Shown: positions 23,151 to 35,209 of the stretch, piece after piece
How the letters are laid out: each line of letters begins with the position of its first letter
Numbering within the stretch: position 1 is the stretch's first letter
Assembly: GCA_038501195.1 (NCBI GenBank)
Contig: JBBPUQ010000009.1
Span: forward strand, 3,658,001 to 3,722,000
Direction: 5' to 3'
Length of the DNA stretch: 64,000 nucleotides
Source: Nemania diffusa
Lineage: Eukaryota; Ascomycota; Sordariomycetes; Xylariales; Xylariaceae
Position numbers and translations under genes: made by a program
Notes under the pieces: model-generated
Seen by the model: the letters and a program-made list of their open reading frames with translations, nothing else
What the model was told of the DNA's origin: nothing
Database searches by the model: none

Positions 23151-24957
23151 ATGTCGTCTGCTAGCGGTCCCCAGAAAACCACGCCCGCGACAGTGCCCGA
23201 GGGCACTACTTCAACGACTAGTGATAGCCCGCGCGCTGGCGGTACCACCACCGCACAGGCGACAACCAGTGGGTCGGCGACAACGGCAACAGCAGACACA
23301 CCAGCTCTAGCACCCGCAGAGACAGCAGCGACACACGCGCCGCCATCGCCGCCGCCGGTAGGGTCGACGACAGCGCCGGCGCCGGCGCCAGCACCAGCAC
23401 CAGCGACTGCAGCGCCAGCGGTAGCGGTAGCGCCAGCGGCAGAGGAGGCCGCCCAGAGTGATGTTCTGCCCGCGTCGCACTGGGCCCAGGTGCCGGTGAG
23501 ATTAGGTCCCTTTGGAGGGGCACCCTCGACATTCCAGTCGGTTGAGCTCACATTCTTAACAGGTAGAAGAAGAAGAAGAGTTTGACGATGTTGATTCAGC
23601 ATACGGCGACGATAACGCGAGCTCGACGGCGTCGCTATCCGCTAGTATACTCGAGTATCGTACCGTGCACGGCCGCACATATCATAGTGAACGTGGCAAT
23701 GCCCAGTCATGGTGCGCCTCCATATCCCCACCGGCGACGGCGCGATTCCTGCGGCCGTGGTGTTAATAAGCATTCTATTCCCTAGGAACCCCAACGACGC
23801 CCAGCATGACGAGTCCATGGATATTCTGTACGGCCAAGTCCCCTGTCAACTCGATTGCCTCGTTCCCATGCGTTGTGTTGCTAATATCCCTTTAGCCATC
23901 ACGTCTCGACGCTGATGCAGGACGGCAAGATCACAATGGCTCATATTGATGACAACGTAATGGTGAGGACGACTGATGTCAACGCACCAACTCAACACTG
24001 ACTCGGATCTGCAGAAAGTTCTGGATGTAGGGTGTGGTACCGGTATGTCGAGACTCGCTCTCAGCCGTTCAAATCCATGTAGTAGTATAACTAACAAGAA
24101 CTTGACAGGTATATGGGCAATGTGAATAACCTGTGCATTATGAAATAAGCGGAGGGCAAGTAGCTGACATGTGCGCTGTAGTGATTTTGCCGATCAGTAT
24201 CCCCAAGCTGAAGTCATTGGTGTCGACATCTCACCGTCGCAACCACAATGGATTCCCCCAAACCTAAAATTCGAGATGGACGATATAACGCAGCCTTGGA
24301 CATATGCGCGCAACAGCTTCGACTATATCCATATGAGGTGGCTGATCGGTGCCATTCCGGATTGGACCGTCTTGTTTAGGGAGGTATATCAGACGTTGAA
24401 GCCGGGGGGCATCTTCGAATCGAAAGAGTCTTCGGCCATCATCCAAAGTGACGATGGTACAGTCCCGTACGGATCTGCCATGGATCAATGGGGTCGGGTA
24501 TTCATAGAAGCTGGGAGGAAGTTCGGGCGTTCGTTTCAGCCCGTCGAGGAAAATCTACAACTCATAGCCATGGAAGCCGCGGGATTCGTCGACATAAAAG
24601 TCTACAATATGAAGGTATACGCCATTGGCTTTCCCCTATAAGACAGGGAAAAGGCTAACATTCTGGGATGTGTAGACGAGTCTGGGGCCTTGGCCTGCAG
24701 ACCCGAAACATAAAGAGATCGGTCAATATGCCCGGTTGGCACTTGAACAAGACATAGAAGGTACGTTGATCGATAGATGTCACATGGAGAGCCCGCTAAA
24801 GAAATGTTTAGGCTTCATAATGTATATGTGGACGACTGTTCTCGGCTGGACAAGGGAAGAGATAGCTGTCTATGCTGCCCACTTGAGACGCGAGCTTCGC
24901 TCTCCGCAGTACCATGCATACTACCCACAACGTGTCGTTGTCGGACGTAAGCCATAG
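23151..24957 (+). CDS. LaeA-like SAM-dependent methyltransferase, nine exons, 435 aa
   Basis: Exons 23151-23495, 23563-23711, 23786-23827, 23896-23962, 24015-24042, 24109-24121, 24182-24614, 24676-24760 and 24812-24957; phases check throughout (436 codons). The first 115 residues are a Thr/Ala/Pro low-complexity tail with an (AP)n run. A second exon brings an acidic patch and [20 protein letters not shown], followed by [18 protein letters not shown], typical of LaeA/UMTA-type proteins. The SAM motif [17 protein letters not shown] is split over three exons, one of 13 nt; AEVIGVDIS is motif post I and [11 protein letters not shown] follows. Such enzymes regulate secondary metabolism or modify metabolites; no target cluster is visible here. 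Exon 1 has two donors (GTGCCG or GTGAGA); I chose the stronger, which adds two residues. Confidence 0.88.
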
Positions 24958-25710
24958 AGGCCGGCAGTTCGCACAACTTCCCCCCAGGGGAAACGTGGAA
25001 TGGGATGCTGCCAAGACGTAACCCGCGTATGCTCCACATCATACGGCAGCAGCACGGTAGACGAACCCTGTCATGAGGTGGCAGGATTATACACGGAGGA
25101 ATAAGTATGCGTTACACACTTGACTTGCCTATTACATTTCTCGGGTTGCTAATCATGGTGTGCGTACTTCTTCCCAGTCTCAAACCAGCATATTTAATGG
25201 TAATTTGACCATGACGACGAGTTCTACCCCGTCTTGGTGTTGTTCGTCTAACACGTGGCTAGATAGCATCTCATGCATGTGGAACAACATAATACAGAAT
25301 GCAGTGACTATGCTACCGCATCAACTGTGTTACGAGACTAGATACTTGCATCAAGGTGTCCTTACCAGTACCTTAGCTGATGTATGCATCGCCGATATCT
25401 CGGTTCTCATCGTAATTGTAAAAATCTAGGCCAGGTAAATTGTCCGAAATTTTCGTTTCCAGAAATGAGCTAGCAAATCCATTCGCCTCATTAGAAGATA
25501 GACAGACCATTCATTTTCAGTCTCGGAATAGGTTTGCATGTCTCATTCTATGCCTAAGGCAAAATGCTCCTTTCACTACGAAGCCCGCGCAACTCAGTCT
25601 CGCCGTCCGTCCGGATTCCACACCACCGAATGTCAAAGCCCATCACACATCTGCAGTTGAACCCCCATAGGAATGTATCTATTCAGAGTCAGCTTCCCTA
25701 TGTGGCGTTA
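24958..25710. other. Intergenic region between convergent genes
   Basis: 3' flanks of the LaeA-like gene and of the CBM1 gene. No coding signal or repeat seen. Confidence 0.5.
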
Positions 25711-26709
25711 TCATGACATGTCTACTAGGGTATAGCTTACTGTCTGATCCGCGCAGCCCGAAGGGGTATCATACGCATAAGCGCCGGTGTTGATGTACAA
25801 TTCGCCATCATCCCCGCATACGAGCCACGCCGCCGCGTTAGGTCGTGAAATATCCGCCACGGTCCAGGTGAGAGTGTCGCCTTGGAATGCAAACGCGCCG
25901 TACGGGTTGTCGGTTGTGTCAAACCACGTCTGTAGCGTGCGCTGCGTCTTGTTCGCGGGGTTCTCTACCCACATGTATAATGTCTCGCCGCTACTGGACC
26001 CCGGGTTGTATAAGAGCTGGCCATTGATGATGTTGAATTGCCCCGCATTCTGTGACGAACGTAGGTATGCGTCGCCGGGACCCGGCGATGGCGTTGCTGT
26101 TGGCGCGGCTTGCAAGTAGGAGTGAAAGTTTGGCGATGCAACTGCTCGGACCCAGTAGTAACCTGACTGTAGAGTCGTGGGATATGTCCCTGCTGAGCCA
26201 CCTGTTGTTGTTGTCGCCGTAGTTACTGTGGATAGAGTCGTAGATGGTCCCGTTGTCGTGCCCACGGCCGTTGTGCGCGTTGCGGATGACACACTGGTGG
26301 CTATTGGTGTTATTCGTTTAGTGATTGTTCATACCTAGTAGCACTTGAGAGGGAGGTTTAAGTTGCTTGGATTCTGGCCACCCCTGGCGAGTCAAGCAGT
26401 TCTATAGGAAGAGAGCAACTCACTGGTCGCGGTACCAGGAACACATTGGCTATAGTAGTCACTAACGACAACAATTAGAATCAGGTCTATACCGAAAGGT
26501 TGGAGGCGTACTTTAGAAATGAACAAGTATAACCCGATACACAAGTAGACAGCCCGGACCAACCAATTCCACCGCCTATAAAGCATATATAAGTAAGAAA
26601 AGGCGCCTCAGAAGCGGAAGAATACCTTACATTGACCCCAAGCTTGTTGCTGAGCGATAGCCGCGCATCCGAAGACACAGATGGTTGTCGCTATACGTGA
26701 CAGCATCAT
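25711..26709 (-). CDS. Secreted CBM1 cellulose-binding protein with unknown C-terminal domain, 256 aa
   Basis: Exons on the minus strand: 26709-26631, 26575-26512, 26461-26424 and 26300-25711 (257 codons, all phases agree). A signal peptide (MMLSRIATTICVFGCAAIA) is followed directly by a fungal CBM1 built from the first three exons: WGQCGGIGWSGLSTC, SGYTC and NDYYSQC, with the aromatic residues and Cys pattern of cellulose-binding modules. A Thr/Ser/Gly-rich linker of about 40 residues leads to a roughly 150-residue domain beginning YYWVRAVASPNFHSYLQ and containing NAGQFNIINGQLLYN, TLTWTVADISRP and CGDDGELYINTG. I recognise no enzyme family in it; it may bind rather than cleave polysaccharide. 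Secretion to plant cell walls is the likely setting. The signal cleavage site is inferred. Confidence 0.86.
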
Positions 26710-27706
26710 GAAAGTTCAATAATATAGAAGCAACACTCTATAAACCTTTATCGCAATATAGATTTTTACGGGAAACGTCTTAAAGCCTTTTAAACCCTGC
26801 ACAAGAGATCTCACTCAACTTATTCTTCGTAACGTAAGGCGAAGGCCCGAAAAAGCCGGTCGTTGTGTGATGTCGTCGCTCCATCAGAATGCGTGCTTAT
26901 ACTAAACGGGCGGGGCTCCGCAACTTCATGATCCGAGAATCCAAGCCTGTTAGCTTGATGAGCTGGGAATCGGGTTGTTCAAATACGTGAATGGGGCCGG
27001 TGCACCGTCAGGGAAGATCGGAACTGACCAAGCCGTCTTTCCACCAATCCCGGATGATCGACCCGAATAATTACTCGGAGCGCAACCTCCGTGTTGCGAT
27101 TCCCATCCGGAGGGTCAGTCGTGATGCTAGTTAAGGTCAAAGCACCTAAAGAGGAGCCACTTTCTAGCACAGACATATCCTTAACACCGCACTTTGGTAG
27201 CACGTTTTATTTACTTATCGCTCCTATTTTTTTATTATAAGCTAACAAGAGTTCCCAACAAGAGTACATAACGACATTGGAGTGGATATTTATGAGTTTT
27301 AAAGCTCAAAAGATATAGTCGCGTAAAACCAGTTCTAGCTCTCAAGCTATCGCAACGTTATCTGATTCTTAATACTGCCATTATCTTTCCTCATCAAACA
27401 CCAGTCCTCTATATTAAACGTGTTATCTTGAGAACAAAGTGAATGAATTTGGATTGAATAGTTCAAAGAGTACTAAACAGGACTGAAAACGGACAGTTCG
27501 TTTTTTTGATCAATTGATTCCTGACTTTCTAGATCTATAGGAGGAGCTGAAGGTCCTTTATATATAGCTAAATACATAGATATAACCGCCCTATAGGGTT
27601 TGGTTACTTCATCACCTGACAATCATTAACAGTATATAATGGTGTGGAAGTCTGAAACCGGACATACGTCTAGGACTCTAGGGAAAGCTTTTGAAATATC
27701 TAGGGC
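26710..27706. other. AT-rich intergenic region
   Basis: CBM1 gene promoter side. A minus-strand frame at 26979-27203 has moderately protein-like composition but no start, family or splice partner that I can identify. Otherwise nothing seen. Confidence 0.4.
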
Positions 27707-28057
27707 TTACTCAACAAAGTAAAAGGTGAAGTACGACTGATCGAAAGATAGGTCAGCTGAGATATGATGATGACTAGAGTCCTTGATCGCCTCCCCTCCA
27801 GCTAAGGTGGCTGATTTAGCTTCGACGGATAGTATGACTGTTATGGAGTATCCATATAGGTGACATTGGACTTACACATTGCCTAGTCTAGGCTCAAACT
27901 TGGGTTGAGACCAGGTTGGAATTATATAAGCGGTAGAAGTGCCGTTAATAGCGTAACCATATGCAGTATAGCACTCACTGACTTGATGCGAGCTATTTCG
28001 TATATGTACTCGGGCTGATGATGGAATGTATAGAACCATCTTGTCACAAGTTCTCAA
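27707..28057 (-). pseudogene. Decayed ORF with one in-frame stop
   Basis: A minus-strand frame runs from 28057 to a stop at 27709-27707 interrupted only by TAA at 27874-27872. Both sides read as protein: CYTAYGYAINGTSTAYIIP before the stop, and GYSITVILSVEAKSATLAGG then SADLSFDQSYFTFYFVE after it. The frame continues in the same register across the stop, which could be CAA changed to TAA by a C-to-T transition of the kind RIP produces. No intron I tried restores the frame. Family unknown; no ATG with a clear 5' exon was found. Confidence 0.4.
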
Positions 28058-28227
28058 CTAGGGTAAAAGGCAGTTAAATAATACAATTCATCGACGTAGT
28101 GGTATATCGCTCATCAACATAATATTTGAATAACATTGAAAGTCATCTAACCGTGTCCTTAAATTTTAATTCATGTTTATCATGAAACCTGGGATATCTC
28201 TTTGTGTTTTCAACTCTTCCTCCCTTC

Positions 28228-29916
28228 TTAGCCGACGGTGGTACTCTTCTCGTCTAGGGAAGCAGTATCAATGGCCTTTTCCTCGTCATGACGAATGTTG
28301 GCACCGATAGGACCGCCCTCGAATTCACGGCCGCGCTTCTCGGGGCCGAGAGAAGTGGTGACCACGATGCCGATGACGATTATGGCCGTAGCAATACCCA
28401 TAGTAGGACCATACGCGTCGACGATATCTCCTGACTTGCTGCGAACAAAATGCGACTCGGAAATCGCATTTACAATCTGTGCGCTAGGGGAGCTGATCGC
28501 GTTGCCTAGTTGATATGTGAGGCCGGGGAAGGTAGACCGGTAAGCAGGCGGTGATAGCTCGCTAAGATGGACTATGCGGTGGTTAGCGGGTGTGAGGAAA
28601 CCTTTTCGAATCTACTTCATCTGAGATACTTACTGGGAATGATGCCCCACGCGCCCTGGACGAAGAATTGTATAAAGAAGCTGGTGACTGAGAGTGCGCG
28701 CTCTCCTTCAACAAGAATCCAAGCCGGGATGAGGAGGCCGCTGATGAGGGCAGCCACAACAATAGACCTTCGACGGCCAACCCACTGAGAGAGATATCCA
28801 GTGATAGACCCGCCGACGACCGCTCCGGTCTTCATCAAAATGCTAGCTCGAGTAGCGGCCGCATTAGACAGCTCCTTCTGCACGAGGCAGAAGGTAGTAT
28901 AGCTGTCCTGGCTAGTGTGCGAGTAGTAGTTGAACCATGTCATGAGGATGGTGCAATAGATGCACATGCGCCATTCATTGGCTAACATGTCTTTTGTCTC
29001 GGTCCAGAAATCTGTCGCTGTGATGTGTTTGCCAGAGGCCTTGGCTTCTCTGAACTGGTTGGACTCAGGGAAGCAGCATCGTAAGAGACCCGCGCCGAAA
29101 GACAGACCTGCGGCCACCCAGAAGACGGTCTTCCAACTATCGACTGCGTCGCCGACGCCGAGGTTCGTGATGGCAGCTAAGACGTAACCGAAGGAGTAAC
29201 CCTGCTGTAGGATACCGCTCATAAAGCCACGGGCTTGGGTTCTAATAGGCCAGTAAGCTAAAGAGGTTAAGATATGAGATGAGATATCGAAAACTCACGG
29301 GCAGTTCTCCAGTGCCATTGCTACTGCATTGCCGTATACACCACCCATGAAGAGACCGAAAAGTGACCGAACAGCTAAAAACTCTCGAAATGTGCCAGCA
29401 TAAATGGTTCCGATTTGAAGGGCGCCTGTATAATCTTCTCTTAGCATTCACGGGTTCAGACCAATAACCAGACTCAAGTCACGTACCGAGAACGATCAAG
29501 TTGATTACCATAGGCCACTTTCGCCCGTAACGATCACCAAGAAGACCGAAGATGGCAGCACCGACCGACCGGAGCAGCAATGTCAAGGTGATGGCTGTGG
29601 TGATGGCTGTCTTTGAAACATCATAGTACTTAGAAAGCTTGACTGTCTGAATAGAGAGGGCGTGAAAGTCGAAGGCATCAGCAGTCCATGCAAACCATCC
29701 TACGAAGAAAAAGATCCAATCTCTAGCACTCAGCATGGCCATTAGAGAAAAGGGGTTCCTAAGAGGTGCTGGTGACTGCCATTCCGCATGTGTCTCGCCG
29801 AGTTCGTTTGTGACAACGACTCTCTGCTTCCACTTGAAGAGATCAGCGAAAGACTGCTTTGCTGTCGGGATAATACCCTTCGCGACAGGGTCTGCGGGCT
29901 CATAGTCCATGGCCAT
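28228..29916 (-). CDS. JEN-type monocarboxylate/H+ symporter (MFS), 502 aa
   Basis: Exons on the minus strand: 29916-29487, 29425-29299, 29241-28634 and 28571-28228 (503 codons; all phases agree). Twelve membrane segments of the major facilitator fold are expected. The signature NYYSHTSQDSYTT in segment 7 matches the JEN family motif NXX[S/T]HX[S/T]QDXXXT that forms part of the lactate/pyruvate/succinate translocation path. Other landmarks are GWFAWTADAFDFHALS in segment 1, LLGDRYGRKWPM in the 2-3 loop, SGILQQGYSFGYV, and LSELSPPAYRSTFPGLTYQLGN. The acidic/Lys-rich N-terminus (DLFKWKQR) matches Jen1. It imports short carboxylates with protons at the plasma membrane and, in yeasts, is glucose-repressed. 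Confidence 0.92.
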
Positions 29917-32197
29917 GGTTTGGAGGTATTATATGATACGGATGAGATTCTTTCCTGTACCCTTTCTAGGGCTAAGTAAGAGAAGAGAGAAGAGACCGAG
30001 AAGGCGAGCTACGGTCTGTAAACTGAGCCGCAGCTAGAGACGCCCTTAAGTTCTTATAAGCAGCAAGATAGGGTTGTAAATTTCCCCGCGTCCATGTGAG
30101 GACATGGTAAGTCGTCTACCTCCTTCCGCCCGCATCTAGTAGCAACGACCACTACGGTACCGCATACCTACATTGAACAGGTAAAATGATCCTAAGCACG
30201 CAATGGCGCACATGGTACCTAGGACCACGATGGTACGTCTCCAAACATGCCAAGGTCTACTAAGGTCCGGAGGCTCACATCGTAATGGGTTCGTCAGGCC
30301 GGCCAAGAAGGGCCAAGGACGCCTCCTTCATTATCAGAAAAATCTGATTTGAAAGAAGGCTTCGATGGCCGACCCCCTTGCCATGTCAAGACTGGGGAAA
30401 CTCGCGGGGGAGCTTGGGGTCGGATTTGGCGCCAAGTCCCTTCCACCACAACACTTCACGCAATCAGAATATATACTTATTAAGGCATGCTTCAGAGTCC
30501 CATCATGATTCTCTCGAGTGTAGCCATGCCAAAGAAGTGGTTTGTAACGAGACACAGGCAGCCCGCGAATCTGTTATGGAACTGAGGCTATTCCAAGGTC
30601 GATGGCCAGCCCCCTCCCTTTCCACCGCTTGTGGTAAGCTGTCAGCTGGTCCAGGGTCTAGACCGCTAGTAAATATGTGTTAAAGATCTGGAAAGGGTAA
30701 GGACTATTTCCCCGCACGGGGTAGCTATCACGGTGGTATGAGTCGGTATTCGTATATTCGTATCCTGTTAGTACGGGCTGGGCGGCGTGATGTATGTAGA
30801 GCAGACTGTAGTATAGGTATAACACCGCGACCCGACTCCCACCCTAGTTTAGATAACAACCTTGCATGCAGCACGCTTAACGGGAGTCCCGATGTTTTCG
30901 GGATTTATTTTATCTAATACGTTCTAGACATTGCCCGGTAAATGTTAGGCTGAGCATTTGATTGTTGGGGAATAGGTATACATACACGTAGAGACGAAGT
31001 AAATTGATTTCATGCACTCAATAGATAGTCAGTCCAGGTAGTAAGTAGACTAGATTCCACACTAAAGTTGACGGCACGGCAGATGCGTACGCCACAATGC
31101 TTCGTTAGATTGGCATAGTTGGCATGAAATTGGCGTTCTGGCATTGTCAAGCGAAGGTGGGAAGACCTGACCGCTCGCTCTACCGACACACAGGTAGATA
31201 TCTAGTGTACAAGTAGTACAAGTACCTAGACTCTAGTGGAGAGAACGTAAAAAGTTAACGGGCTTCTGTACGTGCATCCACTTATGTATATCCCTGCTCA
31301 TAAAGTGCCCAGCGGTTCCTAGGATCGACTCGTGCTTCGTTCTCTGTAGGTAGCTTAAAAAAATGCATAAAATTATAAGCTCGTGGCGACAGGCCTAATA
31401 TTCGAGTCGTCTGCGACAGCAGTTAAGCGAAAAAAACTGCTTTAGTATATTGACGAAATATATTGACGAAAACTGTCACATAGATATAGAGTAATAGATC
31501 TAGATTCTACATAGTCTTGATATAGACTAGCGCGCCTTTTAGGTTACCTAAAATGTACCTAGGTATCTAGCAGCTATGTACCTAGGTATTGTTAGAAGTC
31601 AGAGATCATACCGATAATTCCCAATTAGCTATTTACTTACCTCTGAATAAGATAGAGCCTGTCATAAATTATCATATAAGTATGAATGGATTGACTTAGC
31701 ACTGCTTAGGGATCACATAGCATCACCTCTAGAGTCCATAAGTACATATTTTCCTTTATATATTAGGCCCTGGGTACCTCTAGGGTTTGCTAACGCTAGG
31801 CAGCCAGCCAATCAATTACTTCCTACATCTATCTTGTCTTCCATCATCTACGACATCATTGGACTTAACGTGTAACTAGGTAGACCAGACATTCCATTCA
31901 TAACGTCATACTACCTATATGTATTCATCATAGATTTTTTTCACATCCGTCATCAGATCTCAAATCACGCGGAGATGCATAGTATAGTTTTTTTTAACGT
32001 GTTAGATAATGACATCCCGAACTATCTCCTATGCGTAGATCTCCGGTGGGAATAATAGCATATTTCTAAAAGCCACCCGGAGCTCTAGGAAATAATAGCA
32101 GCATCATATATATATACTTGATATGTATCTCCAGATCTTCTTAAATCTTTCACCAAATACATAGAATCCAATTCACAGATAGAAGCAACAGTTCAAG
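29917..32197. promoter_or_regulatory. Long divergent intergenic region, JEN transporter and catalase
   Basis: Serves as promoter region for the transporter (minus strand) and the catalase (plus strand). It is AT-rich, with CTAGGTA motifs near 31555-31590, a tandem TATATTGACGAAA repeat near 31445-31470 and a TATATATATA tract near 32108. No gene recognised. Confidence 0.45.
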
Positions 32198-34041
32198 ATG
32201 GCGCAATCCGCAGACACAAGCTTCGCATCTCATGTGGCTAACCAGTTCACATCTTTTGACAAGGATCGTCAGATGTCATCCAAACAAGCCATATACACTA
32301 CCAGGTAAGAGATATTGCCATCGAAATCCCGCCGTCGTGTTGGCTAAGCGTAATAGTAATGGAGCTCCTCAAGCTCACCCGTACGAGGCCCAACGGGCGG
32401 GCGACAACGGACCGCTTCTGCTTCAAGACTTCCATCTCATCGATCTCCTGTCGCATTTTGACCACGAGCGTATTCCCGAGCGCGTAGTCCATGCCAAGGG
32501 CAGTGGCGCCCATGGGTTCTTCGAGTGTACGAACCCCATTCCCGACCTCTGCATGGCCGACCTTTTCTCGGAGAAGGGCAAGACGTGTCCTATCACTATT
32601 CGGTTCTCTACCGTTGGTGGCGAGTCCGGCTCTCACGACTGTGCTCGTGATCCACGCGGATTTGCAGTCAAGTTTAGAACTGAAGAAGGAAATTGGGACA
32701 TGGTAGCGAACAATACCCCGGTATTCTTCATACGAGACCCAGGTTAGTAGTAACGATATAATGTGCACATTTTCCATTGTCGAGTTGGACTAACTAGCGA
32801 TAGCCAAATTTCCCGAATTTATCCATACGCAGAAGCGTGACCCATCGACGCATCTGACACACGCTGATGATTCAACAATGTTCTGGGACTACCTGTCGCA
32901 GAATCCCGAGTCAATCCACCAAGTCATGATCCTCATGGGAGACAGGGGTATTCCAGATGGCTATCGTAAAATGCATGGCTACTCTGGTCATGCCTTCAAA
33001 TTCGTCAACAAGGACGGCGACTGGGTCTATACCCAGATCCACTTCAAGTCTCAGCAGGGCACCGGCTTCATCACGCAGGAAGACTCGGCGAGCAAGTCTC
33101 CCGACTACTCGCAGAAGGATCTATACGAGGCAATCCAGCGCGGAGACCACCCGAAGTGGGACGTCAAGATCCAGATAGCGACGGCCAAGCAGGCCGAGGA
33201 GATGTGGGAGAAGCAAAAGATCAACATCTTCGACCTCACCCACGTCTGGCCGCAGGGCCAGTTCCCCCTGACCAAGATCGGCGAGATAACGCTGAACGAG
33301 AACGCGGCCAACTACTTCGCCGAGATCGAGCAGGTGGCCTTCAGCCCGTCGCACCTGGTCCCCGGCATCGAGCCGTCTGCCGACCCGGTGCTGCAGTCGC
33401 GGCTGTTCTCGTACAGCGACACCCACCGCCACCGCGTGGGCCCCAACTACCAGCAGCTGCCCGTCAACGCGCCGCGCACGGCGTACCGGTCCGCCAACTT
33501 CCAGCGCGACGGGCCCATGGCGTTCAACAACCAAGGCGCGCGCCCCAGCTACCTGAGCTCGATCGACCCCATCCAGCTCGCGCGCCGCAAGGTTGATTTC
33601 GACCGGACGCACGGCCACTTTGTCGGGCAGGCCGTGTCGTTCCTGTCGGAGATCCGGCCCGAGGACTTCACGGCGCCGCGGGCGCTGTGGCAGAAGGTAT
33701 TCGACGACGCGGCGCGCGAGCGTTTCATCGGCAATGTGGCTGGCAAGATGAGCCTGTGCAAGGACGAGGAGGTCCTCAAGCGGCAGATTGCTATCTTTAG
33801 AGAGGTGGACGAGGAGATCGCCGCTCGCCTGGAGAAGGCGACGGGGGTTAAGGGCTACGAGGGTATTGCTGACCTCACGTTCAATGGCACGCACAATGGG
33901 ATGGCGAAGAGTGGGAAGAACCGGTATGCCAACGGGATTAGCCCGGGTCAGAATATGACTTCATGCAATGGGGCGCCTTATGCCCGGACGCATCAGCCAG
34001 TAAAGGCGATGGGTGCTGATGGTGTTGACAATGGTGCTTAG
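32198..34041 (+). CDS. Monofunctional heme catalase, small-subunit type, 576 aa
   Basis: Exons 32198-32304, 32357-32742 and 32804-34041 (577 codons). The second acceptor TAATAG|T gives the family sequence AIYTTSNGAP. Catalytic residues are visible: His81 in [16 protein letters not shown], the Asn of [13 protein letters not shown] (about 154), and the proximal heme Tyr367 in [19 protein letters not shown]-site-like and wrapping regions follow ([20 protein letters not shown]). The length and lack of a flavodoxin-like C-terminal domain place it in the small-subunit group; there is no signal peptide and no obvious C-terminal SKL, so cytosol or peroxisome is possible. It decomposes hydrogen peroxide. 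The tail of about 60 residues after [13 protein letters not shown] is longer and rich in Gly and Asn. Confidence 0.95.
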
Positions 34042-35209
34042 ACATGTAAGCTAAGTTAGGTACCTATGTAAGATAGGTGGATGAGTTGTACGCAGGCACT
34101 TTAACGATTGTAATGTGGGAAATTAGATATGAATGAAATTGCAAGCTCTTTTTATGCCGCTTCCCGAAAATTATTTGGTTAACAAAAGTAGAGATGACTG
34201 CTTATGGTGTCGATAATGAATGTTGCCATTGTTATGAAGAATTAGAAGCTTAGTCGAGACAACTATATAAGTGAGACCCTCAGTGTAGGGGTGGATACAT
34301 ATAGATACCTTAGTAGTCTAGGTACTGCATGTATATAGATACGTGTCGGTACATGGGAATAAACACCCCAGCTTCCCCGGACCACTCCCCGGACTCAGAA
34401 CAACTACCATTGAAGTTAGCAGGGGTCTCGCGACTATGGTAGGTACAGTAGTGTACATCTTAGGTCAGCTGAACAAACGAGAAAGGGTCTCCGAAGACGG
34501 AGAGCGACGCCAATAGAGCGCAGGAACCAATTTTTGTTTTATCTTTCTGCCATACCCAAGTACACGCACCAGTGAAAGTTGTCTTAGTTACTAGTTGTCT
34601 TATCGTGTTATCATGTTGTCATGGCCGGGTTGTCATGGCCGACTATCATGCATTAGACATATGCATAGGCAATGGACACCGCCGAAAGGATTCAATTCTT
34701 CTCACATTACATCTAAATTCCCCTGTCGAAGCAGTTAGGTTATCGCAGTGGCCTGCATTTATTATACGTACCTACATATGTGAAGTAGATAGTCGGGTCC
34801 TTTTCCTTTTCCCTTGCCTTCTCGTTTTTCCCCCCTTTTTTTTCCCTTTCTCTCTCTCTCGTTCATAGCATTTTTTAGTACTAATTTTAGTACTAATTGG
34901 CTCCTTTACATGACGAACGCCAACTACCTGTATGTAGATGGGTAGCAAGTGACTGGCATCGTCAATCCTCTTTCCTTAGGTATTAGTTCCCGGCTATAAC
35001 CGCTGTTTATGACGATCCGTATACCTACTAGGTACCTACCAAGTTTCACCCTCGTTCGTTACAGTTACAATTATAGGCTGGTAATTGAGCTGCCCCAAGT
35101 ATCGAGCTTTGGCAATGACAATTATGTCCCAATTCACCAATTTCACTTACTCGATACGCAATTAATTAGATCTAGAAACGAGTGTTTCCGCAAGTTGCCC
35201 CTCCACGCC
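34042..35209. promoter_or_regulatory. Intergenic region with polypyrimidine tract, sulfite oxidase promoter
   Basis: Between two plus-strand genes. A CT-rich tract at about 34796-34862 (runs of C, T and CTCTCT) resembles fungal core promoters near transcription starts. TAGGTACCTA motifs occur at 34057 and 35028. No further gene seen. Confidence 0.5.

Noticed and set aside
33121..33894. Antisense frame of 257 codons opposite catalase
   Set aside because: Shadow of biased codon use; Val/Arg/Leu-rich with no motif.
35009..35209. Upstream in-frame ATG extension of sulfite oxidase
   Set aside because: The added 67 residues are coded by DNA with intergenic palindromes and would bury the mitochondrial presequence.
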